Below, piece by piece: positions 14,021-25,700 of a stretch of 64,000 nucleotides of DNA. The notes beneath the pieces are model-generated. The model had not been told where the DNA came from, did not search any database, and saw only the letters and a program-made list of their open reading frames with translations. The DNA lies in NCBI GenBank assembly GCA_019916065.1, contig CM034240.1, forward strand, positions 49,190,372 through 49,254,371, written 5' to 3'. Origin of the DNA: Vitellaria paradoxa. Taxonomy: Eukaryota > Streptophyta > Magnoliopsida > Ericales > Sapotaceae. The position numbers were made by a program, and so were the translations under genes. Every line of letters begins with the position of its first letter. The stretch's first letter is position 1.

Positions 14021-14159
14021 AGTGGCAGATTCAGGATTTGAAGCTGCGTGAGGGGGAGGTGAAAAAGATTATATACAAGGGTGGCAATTAGGAGTTTTGG
14101 AAAAAAAAAAATGAAATTTGAGTGGAGATTTTCGAAGCCATCTCTAGGTCTGCCACCAG
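14021..14159. mobile_element. hAT-like MITE (139 bp)
   Basis: A short element in the RPS30-relic intron. The ends AGTGGCAGATTCAGG and (reverse complement) CTGGTGGCAGACCTAGAG form imperfect terminal inverted repeats. It is flanked by the 8-bp direct repeat TTATGCCC (14013-14020 and 14160-14167), the size typical of hAT insertions. Confidence 0.72.
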
Positions 14160-14235
14160 TTATGCCCCTCAGCTCTTTTTAGATTATTGTTGAAAATTAA
14201 ATAAATAAACTGGCTGTGTGTTGTGTCCAAGTGTG

Positions 14236-14419
14236 CAGGGGCAGCGCCACATTATAGCTGGTGGGGTCAATTGACCCCATCAGCTAATAAAAAACTTTCA
14301 AAAAAAAAAAATTTCTTATATTTAAAATGTTTTGCTAACTTTCGCCCCATTAAAATTTTGTAATTACTATTTAAATTTTTATATGATCCCATCATCTAAA
14401 ATTCCTAGAGCCGCCACTG
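14236..14419. mobile_element. hAT-like MITE (184 bp)
   Basis: The left end is CAGGGGCAGCGCCAC and the right end (reverse complement) is CAGTGGCGGCTCTAGG, both hAT-type. The 8-bp flanks CAAGTGTG (14228-14235) and CAACTGTG (14420-14427) match at 7 of 8 positions. It lies only 76 bp from the preceding hAT-like element. Confidence 0.78.
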
Positions 14420-14629
14420 CAACTGTGCCTTCTATATTCAGTCAATGACTGCAATTTGCTGTGAAATGAAACTATTAAAAAAAAGAAAGAAAAAGAATTT
14501 AAGTCGAAAACATGATTCCTATTATAATCTCATCTAAGAGAGTGTTGGTTGAGATCATGACTACTATTTTGACTGGGTGTTGAACTTTAGACAAGTTGAG
14601 GAATTCGGGATATTATTCAAACATTTAAA

Positions 14630-14857
14630 TTTTTCAGGACCAGCCATTGATGTTCAGAAATTTAGGCTGTTTAGTTCTTTGTTCCATAATGATTGTTGGT
14701 TCGATCTCAACATAGGAGGTGCTCAAGTCGCTAGGTTAACATATTTTTCAGCACTGGCCATTGATGTTCAGAAATTTGGGCTGTTTAATTCTTAATTTCA
14801 TAATGATTTTTGGAGCCATCTCAACATAGGAGGTTCTCAACTTGCTATGTTAACATT
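14630..14857. repeat. Two-unit tandem duplication, period 114 bp
   Basis: CCATTGATGTTCAGAAATTT begins near 14644 and again near 14758; both units continue through CTCAACATAGGAGGT to TTAACAT. It is a diverged local duplication just upstream of the last RPS30-relic exon. Confidence 0.8.
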
Positions 14858-15075
14858 GTAGAGAGATTACTCCTGTAATGTGATTCTGTGAATCTTTGTT
14901 GACCCTTAAACTACTAGCCTTTCGGAGAGCAGCTGAACATGAGGTGTGGATGAAGAATAAAATGTGCTGAAAATAGCTGCTCCCTTCAATCATCTGATGA
15001 TAACACTCTCTCTCATTTTTGTTTGTAGTTGTTGGATTTGGGAAGAAAAGAGGACCCAACTCGTCAGAGAAATAA

Positions 15076-18000
15076 AGCTGAAATGTGATAAATTTTGCAT
15101 TTGCGGTATGGTCAATTAGGTTGCTACAGTCTCCTTTTTTTTTTTTTGGGTGGGTGGGGGAGGGAGGTGGTTGAATTTCAATTTCTGGCCAAGTTAATCT
15201 GGAGTAGCAGTTCATGCTTGTTTTGTTTGAAGCGGCTTGTTGGTATTGGTTGGGATGTTGCATATTTAGAAGCATGGAATCTGTTGATTTCAATATATTT
15301 GTGGTTTGTCTTCCTAACTTTTTCTTTAATTTGATGCTTTGAATTTGTGGGCCTTTTTTGATTAACCTCTTGATCGATTATATATTTTTTTCTTGTCTAA
15401 ATTTTCGTTTTTGTCAAAAAGTTTTATTTTGGGTCTTCTATTTTTTGTTGTAACATTTAGGACCGCTAGTTTCATTATCATGCGTCCTATCATGTCAATT
15501 GCTGTGCCGTGAAGGTAACGGGATCCGTGGGATAACGATCATAGAAAATAACTGGTGCATTTTTGTAAAAATCTCTTAAAATCTTTAAAAGTAATTTATT
15601 TTTTATCTCATTATCCAAATTACGAATTTATAATTTATTTTATTCTATCGTACTTTTTATCATTTCAAACACAACCAACATGTATAATAAACGGGTGTGT
15701 AGTGGGAGCATAAGAATCGGAAAATGTTATGTAATGGTAATTATCGATTTTTTAAATTGTGGATGGGACCTTCTCTTTTTTCAATGGTTGCCGGTTCAAA
15801 CTCGTTTACAATAGTAATTATGGAAGTGTTTAGAAAGTGTTTAGAGTTGTAAAAAGTTAGTATAAATTTATAAAAATTATAATTTTGGCATTTATTGGGC
15901 ATTTAGAGATAATTTTTAGTTAAAAAAATTATCAACTTTTAATTCTTGAATATATTTAAAAGTTTTCAAAAATTATTAAAAATTGTCAAAAATTGTTAAA
16001 TTTAATAAAAAATGGTTAAAAGTTATTAAAAATTATTAAAATTTTTATTACACTTTAAAATTATAAAAAAATTAATAAAAATTGTTATCTGTTTTTATTA
16101 AACATGCTAAAATTTGTAATTAATAATTTTTAGCGAAACATTGTCAAAATTATGTCCCAAAGTCTTGTTACGCAGTGAATAAAAATTTTAAATTTAATAA
16201 AAATTTGTGGGGTTTGGGACGGGTTTACGTGAATTATATGTTAAGAAGAGGTTTATTGTTTACTCGTATGTTTGTGAGATTACAGTGTTTGTGAGATTAC
16301 AGTGACGCTGACGGTCCTGTCTTTTTCAAATCAAGAGTTACACCTGCAGAGTTGTTATTCTGGTTGCCACTTTTTACTGAGTAGAAATATGTATATATAT
16401 ATATATATATATGGTTCCGTTTGGTTTGTAAATAAATTTTAAAAAATTTTATAAATTTTTATTAAATTTATATCACATTAATTTTTTTCTTTCACTGCAC
16501 ACATTACGAATTCTCAATTTATCTCAATTTATTTTACTTTATTTCACTCCAAACTCACTCTATGGCCCCGTTAGGCTTACAAACAAATTTCAAAAAATTC
16601 TATAAATTTCTGTTAACTTTATATCACATCAATTTTTTTCTCACTGCACGCATTACGAACTCTCAATTTATCTCAATTTATTTCACTTTATCTTACTCCA
16701 AACTCATCCTATATATCATTAAATTTCAATGGTATGAAACGTTAATATAACTGGCGGAAGATTTTGACCATGAGAGGTTGATGGTTACAAATTAATACAT
16801 TAGTTTCGTTTGATTTATTATAAAATTTTAAAAATTTTTGAAAATTATTTATTTTTTATTTCATTATATAAATTACGAATTCACAATTTATCTCACTTTA
16901 TTTCACTTTTTATCACTCTAAACACACTTATTATAAAGTAAAATGGGGAAAAAGTGAGGACTTGGGCACAGATCCACAGCCACTTTTATTTCATATTTTT
17001 TCGTACATATATTTTTATAATAATTATAAATAACGAAATACGCTTAAGACTTATGGAACCAAAAAAAAAAATTTAAGTGTAAACAAAACTAAAAAAAAAA
17101 ATGGAAATAGTTTTAATTTTTTCTTTCTTGTTTGATTATAATTAAGAATGAAAAGAAAAAAAAATGTATAGAATTTGAAAAATGAAAAAAATAAAATTTA
17201 TCAAATTCATTTTTAATAAATTTTTCAATTTTTAAATCAAAAATAAAAATAAAATAAGTATATACAAAAGTAAATTATTTTACTTCTAATCATTTGATTT
17301 TTTTTACATTGTAAATTATTTTTTTAATTTTTACTCTCATCGTGATACTATAAAATACTTATTTATTTATTTTAAAAATTAATTTAAATGGAAAAAGTTT
17401 TTTTTCCAAAATTGTAGCCCAAAATTTTGATTGTCAATGTCACTATAGGTGTATTAAAAAACCAAACAACTCAAAAATTGAACTAATTCGATTACTTTTT
17501 TTGAGATATATATCAAAATCAGTTCAATTTTATGTTAAAAAACTAATAATTAGATATTTTTGATTTGATTCTTAAGTTAATAGGCAAAAAAACTAGACTG
17601 AAAATAATTTAACTCGAACCAATTCAGAAAATATAATATATAATATATTACTAATTTGAATGTCTAAGAACCAAAAATAAGCAAATTGGTTCAATTCAAA
17701 AACTGAATTGACTAATCTAATTTAGGCTAACACAAAATCGAACTGATATTATTGAGTCAGTTCAGTTCAGTTCAGTTTTAAATTAAAATTGATTTGATTT
17801 CAAGTTTAGATTTTCAGAAATGAAAAAAATTAGTTCGTTTTTGGGTTAACTATAAACCCGAATCAAACCGACTTATGCATATCACTACTCTATATGGATT
17901 AAAAATACAATTAATTATTTTCAAAATAGTTAATAACATAATTTTTACATTAAAAAATTATAAATAAAAATTAATTTACATCCATATCTAAACGCGAATT

Positions 18001-18800
18001 ATTAATTATTTTTACAGTAACAACTTAAACGTATGATTTACTTTTATTTTAATTTTAATTGTTTAATTTTTATAATTTATTTAGTTTCTCTTCTCTCTAT
18101 AAGATTATTATTAATCAATGACACTACTTATATTTAGAATTTACTCCAAATAAAAAATATAAACTAATAATAAGTTTAAGGGTCCTTTTTTGGGTAAGTA
18201 ATAATAATTTTGGGATTCAGTTGGTATAAATAATTAATGACATGACATATTAAAATATCATTCCAAACATAAATATTTTTAAATTTAATAAAAATAATAT
18301 TAAATATCCTTAAGTAGTTAACGAAGGAATTGCTCCTCAATAAGACTCATTGTAGAATTAATGTATCTAAATTTAAATAGAAATCAAATTTGTAAGGTTA
18401 TTCAACTATTAAATTATATATACATAGATATATTTATAATTAAACAAAGTTGTATTTTTATAGGGAAACAGGTTCCATAGAAATATTATATATATAAATT
18501 AAGTTAATTTTTTGTCATTTTTATTGAAATTAGGCATCTACTAATCTCTTTACTAATTAACTTATTTGCACTAATAATCAATTAATTTAGTCTTTTTTTA
18601 ATCGCCCCATCAATTTCACTAATTCATGTATTTTTCAATATTTCTAAAACAACAAAAAATGAAAATTAATATATTTACTTTAAATTAAGTAAATAAATAA
18701 ATAAATTAGTCAATACAGTACTGCAAATGTTTTAGAGTGGGCTGATTTAAATTAAATCTTCAATGAAATAGTCATACAAATGAATTTCTCATCTCGTCCA
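15076..18800. other. Gene-free AT-rich intergenic DNA
   Basis: No credible coding sequence. It contains AT-rich MITE-family copies (about 15545-15685, 16412-16710, 16795-16930) and a diverged repeat-like stretch at 17440-17890 with a short GTTCA tandem repeat near 17760. The remainder is low-complexity A/T. Confidence 0.6.
16412..16710. repeat. Head-to-tail pair of the AT-rich dispersed element
   Basis: Two adjacent, closely similar 149-150-bp units (16412-16560 and 16561-16710). Each contains the TATATCACAT(T/C)AATTTTTTTC tract, then CACTGCAC(A/G)CATTACGAA, CTCAATTTATCTCAATTTAT and ACTCCAAACTCA. The close match suggests a recent tandem duplication or insertion of one copy next to another. 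Confidence 0.75.
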
Positions 18801-18801
18801 T

Positions 18802-19246
18802 TAAGGCTGGTCTGGAAGTTAATTTTTAGTAATTTTTTGCTTATTTTTTAATAAAAATTGGTATGTGAAATTTTTTATGTATTTAATAAAATAAATAAAA
18901 ATTTTAATAATTTTTGATAATTTGTTTTTTTCTTATTTTTTAGTAAAAATTGGTATGTGAAATTTTTTATGTATTTAATAAAATAAATAAAAATTTTAAT
19001 AATTTTTGATAATTTGTAGGTATTGGGTAAAAAAATTGAAAACTATGTATGGGTTAATTTTTTTTTTTTTTTTTTTTTTTGTGTACGTGAATTTTTCTAT
19101 TTGAAAATAATTTTCTTCATGGAAGCAAATATAATGCCTAAAAATTACTTAAAAAATTCAAAATTTAATGTAAAATAGTCATATAAAATAAAAATTAATT
19201 AAAAAATAAAATTAATTAATTAATTAATTTTTTCAAACCAACCCTA
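18802..19246. mobile_element. MITE-like element with an internal 92-bp tandem duplication
   Basis: The ends AAGGCTGGTCTGGAAGTTAA and (reverse complement) AGGGTTGGTTTGAAAAAATT are imperfect inverted repeats. Internally, about 85 bp containing TTGGTATGTGAAATTTTTTA is repeated almost exactly (starting near 18841 and 18933, period 92). The element's right end is also the landing site of the neighbouring SINE. Confidence 0.55.
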
Positions 19247-19253
19247 TGAACTT

Positions 19254-19531
19254 CTGGTACAAGGAAGCCCGCAGCCTCTACCTTAGGGGTGAGCACTGGG
19301 TGAAACTCGCTCTGTGGCTCTAGCAGATCAAGAACCACAGAGAATAAACCAGTCTAGGTAAGTTCTGGCTGACCGACTCAGCCGAGAAACTGTTAGACAA
19401 CCCCCACAATAAAGAAACGACTGCCCCCCGAAAATGAGTCGAACTTAAGATCACATGATCCCAAATCCTATCACATGATTCCAACTCTTACAGCACACTA
19501 TCTGAACTAACTCGATTATCCTGGAAGGGGC
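19254..19531 (-). mobile_element. tRNA-derived SINE-like element
   Basis: A GC-richer 278-bp insertion bounded by the perfect 18-bp direct repeat AACCAACCCTATGAACTT (19236-19253 and 19532-19549). On the minus strand it has an A-box-like TAGTTCAGATAG (19498-19509) and a B-box-like AAGTTCGACTC (19436-19446) about 50 bp apart, as in RNA polymerase III SINEs. It has no coding capacity. It resembles plant SINEs in general; the family is not named with confidence. Confidence 0.72.
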
Positions 19532-19870
19532 AACCAACCCTATGAACTTGGGTTGAGTAGCGTAGGAGTGAGACAACTGCGTATGATAACATTGCCAACT
19601 AATACTTTTACGGCATGATAATCCATTCAACTATGATGATTATACTTACAAACTATATGTAACACTAACGCAAACATATTAAAAAGTAATGCTCCAACGG
19701 ATATGTGGATCCATTTTTGTACGTAAAAAAGTTATTATTTTTAAAGAAAATATTAATGTTGCATAAGTTTTAGAACGAAGACTTCTTATGTCCGCCGAAA
19801 CATAACTAATTTTGAATTCTAACAGAATTCGATACTCTTAATTGTAAAATATCGAATGTTATATATGTAG

Positions 19871-20899
19871 ATCCCGTTTGGTAACGTTTCTATTTTTTAT
19901 ATTTTTGTTTATGTTTTTAAAATTTTGTAAATTCGTAACAGAAATATGTTTGATAAACTTGTTTACGTTTTTTTGTTTTCAAAAAAAAATGAAAACATAA
20001 ACAGAAAAACGTAAATAGTAAAAAGGTGTTTTCACTCTGATTTCTTTTTATTACCAATATTTTTTCAATTTTAAAACTTTACCTATTTTTGTTACATTAC
20101 ATAAAAATAAATTATTTTATTCAAATATTTTATTAAAATAAGTTGTTTTAATAAATAATATAATTAAATTAATTATATAAATTAATATAAATTATTTTTT
20201 ATAAATAATAAAACTAAATTAATTAATTTAATTTAATAATTAATTATTGCTAATTATCTGAAATAAATATCATAATTAATTTATTTAATTTAATAATTAA
20301 ATTAATTTATATAAAATAATTAATAAATAAATAAATTACATTAATTTTTAATTTAATTTAATAATTGTCATTAATTTATTTTAAATAAATATCATAATTA
20401 AATTAAATTATTTATGATTTAATTAATTTAATTTATATAAAATATATTTTATTAAATTATTTTAATAAATAATTAATTTAATTTAATTAATTTAAAAATA
20501 AATAATATAATTTAATAATTAATCTAATTTAATTATTTATTTAATATGATATACATTTTATTAAATTATTTTTAATAAATAATATAATTTAATATAATTT
20601 AATATATTTTATATTTATTGAATTAAATGATTTTAATAAATAATTTACTGTATTAATTTAATTAATTATATTAATTAATATAAAATATATTTTATTAAGT
20701 TCTATTAATTTTTTAAAACTAGTAAAATTAAATATTTTCTAAAATAAAAAATTAATAATTATAAATAAACTTACATTTCCAAACGCAGTTTCAGTTTTCA
20801 TTTCAAAAAAAATAAACAGTAACAGAAAACCAAAAACAGAAAACGGTAATAAAAAAACAATAACAAAAAAACGACAACGTTATCAAATAATCCCATAAC
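19871..20899. mobile_element. 1-kb AT-rich terminal-inverted-repeat element
   Basis: The left end TCCCGTTTGGTAACGTTTCT and the right end (reverse complement) GGGATTATTTGATAACGTTG are imperfect inverted repeats, followed inward on each side by purine/pyrimidine runs (TTTTTGTTT... / ...AAACAGTAAC). The core 20080-20720 is almost pure A/T built from AATTTAATTTAATTAA-like palindromic words. No coding; no clear target-site duplication. Confidence 0.55.
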
Positions 20900-22075
20900 A
20901 TTTCATTTCAACTAGTTTAAGTGATCCGAGATAAAAGTATTTTATTAACTTGCTTAACTTCTAATTAAATTGTCGATCTCATTGTTCATCCGTAACATAT
21001 ATTATACAAATGACTGATATAGTGATGTTTTAATCATAAAAAATAATAATAATAATAATAACTATGACATTATGGTCACTTAACTACCAAAAAAAAAAAC
21101 TATGACATTATGGTCAAGGGCGGAGCTAATGTTGGCCTCGGGCACATGCCCAACCTCAAAACAAAATAAAATTGTACTATTTTTTTTTATAGTATCTTAT
21201 GTACTTAATTGTACCCATCTAAAATTTTTTTTTAACTAAATAAAACAATTGTGTCCATCGGAAAAAAAAAAATTAGCTCAACACCAATTTATGCCCACAT
21301 AATGAAAGAAATAAATTTTAACCCAATAATATTAATGTAATTGTATCTAGTCTACCTAATACAATTAAAAAAAAATCTAATCGCACTTTAACTTTTCTCT
21401 CTCTCCCTTTCTCCCCCCTCATTTTCGACAATCAAACTTCTTTTTTATTCCTCTATGGTATTACACTAATTATTTATGTGTTTTATAATTAGTACTAATC
21501 CACACATAATTTCCCCTCATTATGGCTTTGTTTGAAGGAGTAAAAAATAGCCAAATAATAATAATAATAATAATAATAATAACTTTTGGCATTCTATTGA
21601 TATAGCTATGACATTATGGCTTCGATTCAAGGAGAAAAAAGAGTAAAAAATAAAAAAAAGGAAAGAAAGAAATAATTTTTGATATTTTAAATGTTTGATA
21701 AAATATTAAAAATTGTCAATTTTGTTGAGCTGGCGAGAAATATAAAAGTAAAAATTTATCAAAATTTTTACTAAATACCTAAAATTATCAAAAATTACTA
21801 AAAATTTTATTTATCTTATCAAGCACTTAAAAATATCAAAAATTACTAAAAATTTCTATTTAATCCATCAAATACCTAAAAAGAATTTAACCTCCCAACT
21901 TTTATTAAAAAATTATTAGAAGTTAAATTTGACCATCAAATGGGGTACATGTGTATATTTTAATACTACTATTTTTTTATTTTTTTCCGGAGAAACTAAA
22001 TATATTTTCGAATTAGACAAAATCCGATTCCGTCCTAGATTTTCTCAAATCCGAGTGCCATTGTCCTCGCAACGC

Positions 22076-22078
<3 letters not shown>
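20900..22078. other. Intergenic DNA upstream of the glycosyltransferase gene
   Basis: AT-rich, without coding. CTATGACATTATGG occurs three times (about 21061, 21102 and 21606), and CATTATGGCTT(T/C)G recurs at 21519 and 21611, indicating local duplication or old insertions. AAGGGCGGAGCTAATG at 21117 resembles one hAT terminus without a partner, so it is probably a truncated element. Confidence 0.45.

Positions 22079-22114
<36 letters not shown>
22079..22114. repeat. (CT)n microsatellite
   Basis: About 18 CT units 670 bp upstream of the glycosyltransferase start codon. A second purine tract, (GA)n, lies at about 22663-22686 in the presumed 5' leader. Such tracts are common in plant promoters and leaders. 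Confidence 0.9.
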
Positions 22115-22116
<2 letters not shown>

Positions 22117-22782
22117 CAAAACATATCAGTTCGGTTTTTAGACGAAGAAAGAGGGCGGGGGAGTGGAATAGTCCATTAAGCAAAAACCGAAAAACATCAT
22201 TTTCATATTTGGCAAAAAGCTGGCGCAATTCAAGAACCGGATCAAATGGTGTGAAACGAGTCACTTGTTTGCTCAAACGTCTTTTGATTCTTCTTAAATT
22301 CGTCCTTAATTACTCTCACACTCTCTCTCTATTCGTATTCATTAACTTTGCCATCCCCTAACGCCACCACCGCCATTGCCCATCACCCTCAGACCCCTTT
22401 CCTTTCCTTTTCTTCTTCCAATTTTCTCCTCCCAATCAGAGCAACAATCTTGTTTTGAATCGAGACATCACCCCATATGGATATATTGATGATACACATG
22501 CAGTGAAATCACATACCCATCTCTCCAAAAGTTCTCCCCCCCTTCTCTCTCTCAAACCCTTGTAAATCAAACCACTGTAGATTAAGGCTCATACCCACCT
22601 CACCCTTTTAATTCTAAGTTTCTGTTTCAGAGCCGGGGTTCTTCCTTATGGGTAAAAGACAGTGAGAGAGAGAGAGAGAGAGAGAGTCTAATTTTCTTTG
22701 GAAATTTTCATATCAGATTGTCGTTGTGTTTAAATTTCCTAAATATACACAAAACCCATAATTGAATTTTGAGCGAGAAAAG

Positions 22783-25700
22783 ATGCAACCCAGGGTTGTG
22801 GCATTGGAGGAAGGCAAGGACTCTGCCAACACTGTTAGAACAAACCAATCTAGGGGTCTTTCGTGGAGAATCCTGCAATTTTTTGTGGTTTTTTTGTGTG
22901 TGGCCATTTTGTGTTCGATTTTTAGTATGTACATGACCAGCAATTTCACCGTCCAGAATGTAATAACAGGACTCCAAGTGAACGGGTCCTCTTCGGCAGA
23001 GCCAGGAAGTTTAGGGAGTTGGATTAGGCCTCCTTCGAACCTAATGCATTCAATGAATGACACAGAATTGTTTTGGAGGGCTTCGTTTGTGCCTGGTGTC
23101 AAAGAATACCCATTTAACAGAACTCCCAAAATTGCTTTCATGTTCTTGACTAGAGGACCCCTACCACTGGCTCCACTCTGGGAAAGGTTCTTCAAGGGAC
23201 ATGACAAAGAGCTTTACTCAATCTACATTCATTCTCTACCAAATTATCAACCAGATTTCTCACCTTCATCAGTTTTTTATAGAAGGAAAATTCCGAGCCA
23301 GGTATCATCAGTTGCCACTATCAATTATCTGTTTTCATATGTAGTTGACTGATTATTCAAAACACTCATTCTGCAAATTTAAAATTTTAACTTGCTTTCT
23401 ATACTAATTTCTAATATGTGGTGGTTAGATTTGTCTCATTCACCCCCCCTCCAAAAAAAAAAAACTCTATCTTGTAAGAGATGAACAAATATGACTGCTT
23501 GTTTTCTATCTCATGATTACCCTTTGGACAACATTCTATAGAATCATTAGATTACTTAGCAAACTCTAAATTCATTGGAAGCCTTGCCTTTTTTGTCGAG
23601 GCTGTTATATGATTTTATCAATCAGCTAAATGATTGTATCTTACTTGGTTGACAGTGATAAAATTTTTTAAATTATAATATTTGTGAACTCGGCAAGTTG
23701 AAACAAGGTCCCCTGTTAGGGTGACTTCATAATTGTTTTTTTTTTTTTAAATTGAACTTGTCGTTCTGTTTAATACATTAAGGATACTGACATCCTTTAC
23801 TATTAAGTGGAAAATAACTTCTCTTCCCGATTTGGATGCCTAAACTGTAATTATCTGAATAAAAAAAAGAATTGTCAGATTAATGTGAAAAAACATTTAT
23901 CATTAGTGCTGATGCTTGGAGAAGACCAGACATACCCTCTAGTTTCTTTAGTCAATAAACCATTGGGTCTTTTTGCTATCCCATCTTGATTTGTAAACTT
24001 CTAGTGGTTTGATAAAATTTTAAATTTACTGGGGCTGTGACATGTGGTTATGCAGTATCCATTGTGATGATTTTATGCTTTCATCTTTCCACCGTTTTTG
24101 GATTGATTATTCATCGTTGGTTGCACCATCAACTAGTAAGTAAGGGTTTGTCTGTTCTTAGACCCATTGGTGGGTCCTTTCCTTTATTCAGTCTGATTTA
24201 CATGTGTGGTGCTCTTCGATGGACCACCAGTCACTCCCACTATGGAATGCCAATCAAGAATCCGGCACTTATTATTGCTTGTGAAATTGCCTCAAATCAG
24301 AACTAAAGTTTTGTTCCCTTTCTCCAATTGAGTATGGAAGATGTAAGCTGGCAAATTGGTAGGGTAGTAATGAGCTACATGTACACCAACTTTCACTTCT
24401 CATATCGTTCTTGCACTTCCATAAGACTACACATGATAGCTAATCAAATAAACTTGTGTTGTAAAGACTTAAACAACTACTTCCTAGGATTTAATTTTAA
24501 TTATTTAATGCTTTATGGTCAGCATTAACGCTAAAATAGAGTTTCCTGTCAGCACTGCATTTATCCTTGATGACTGGACTACAAACACCCTCCCCCCCCG
24601 GGGGGGGGGGGTGTTTAAGAGTCACATTTCTGATGATTGTGGTCGTGGTGGCAACCACCACTGTATGGAATCCCATGTCATGTGTTACTTGCAAGTTGCA
24701 ACCCATTGAGATAGTTACTACAATTTTGACAGTGAATTCTAAGCTGCCTGGCTTCATTGGGAGTAGATATTGGGCTTTGGTTGCTTCTTGCTTGTTTGTT
24801 GTCAGTGTGTTCTTATTTTATTTTAATTTGCTAGTTTTAGATTGAAAGATCTTTTATATACCTTGGCTATTGAGGTCAGAACTAAGGAGGAGGTAACAGT
24901 TTTGTCCTGTTATGGTTGATAACCAAGGATTGAAATATAGTGATTTTATGCAATGTATAAGTTCTATTAGTAAAGGGCATCAAAGAGGATGTCACCTGAG
25001 TACAAACACCAAAATCAAAAACAAATGTGAAATCCTCAAGTTGCTAAATAAATAATGCCTTTAACACTGACAATTTGATAAAAAAATTTACTCTACCTCT
25101 TTGAAAGACCCGGTTTCTTTCACCCCAGAGCAAGGTGGTCACATGCAAGTTGCCAATATCTACGCTTTGCTCTCTCTCTCTCTTCCTATTCTCTTTCGCC
25201 TCCAACCATGAAGAAGATACTTCACACTCAAAGAGCAAATTGTATCCTAGAAGATATCACCATCCTCGCTCAATGCTGTGAAATCAAATTATCAATAATG
25301 AGAATCTTTCTATGAGCCCCTAACCATGCACCAAGAGAGAAAAAAAAATCTCCTTAGAAGTGCATTTGGAAACCAAATTCCTCTTCAAGGAAAATCTTTG
25401 AAACTCTGAACAAAGCCTGTAAAAGAACCCCAAAATGGCCTGAATTGATAGCACTCAACTCAATTGATCATCCTCCGCCCCAATATCACTTACCCTAGAA
25501 AGCTTATTGAAAAGATCCATTGAAGCATCAACCTTCCAATTTTTCTTCTCCTTTTGAAAATAGATTTTAGAATACATGGTCTATTTCTTTTGAAGGTAAC
25601 GTGCTAGCCGCCTCCCTATCAACTGCAGCCTGATAAAGAGCTGGATATGCCATCTCTAGTTTCTGCTCATTGCACCTAACCTAGATAATTGAGAATCATT

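Larger units (their letters stand above)
12606..15075 (+). pseudogene. Ribosomal protein eS30 (RPS30) pseudogene, intron-retaining
   Basis: The sequence encodes most of cytosolic 40S protein eS30. Exon 2 (12662-12798) starts after TACAG and reads [11 protein letters not shown]; after a frame change it reads the lysine-rich stretch, [14 protein letters not shown] and VSA. Exon 3 (15029-15075) reads VVGFGKKRGPNSSEK and stop. The splice donor at 12799 and acceptor at 15027-15028 are intact, so this is not a processed copy. Breaks: one base is missing near 12703 (GGCAAACG where GGCCAAACG is expected), shifting the frame; no ATG occurs at the expected exon-1 end, where ACGGCAAG at 12606-12613 looks like a mutated ATG plus donor. 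Residue changes at usually invariant sites (Ser to Leu, Lys to Thr, Lys to Glu) also point to relaxed constraint. A sequencing error could explain the frameshift but not all lesions. Confidence 0.78.

Noticed and set aside
12799..15028. Intronic snoRNA in the RPS30 relic
   Set aside because: Isolated TGATGA-like and CTGA words exist but no convincing paired C/D boxes with terminal stem.
21117..21300. Complete hAT element starting AAGGGCGGAGCTAATG
   Set aside because: No matching right terminus or 8-bp duplication could be found; at most a truncated end.
22013..22276. Minus-strand frame containing Arg-Glu repeats
   Set aside because: The repeat is the translated (CT)n tract upstream of the glycosyltransferase; no other support.
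25030..25600. L1-type LINE fragment in the glycosyltransferase intron
   Set aside because: Only scattered words resemble L1 3' ends, with many stops and no boundaries, so it is not annotated as an element.
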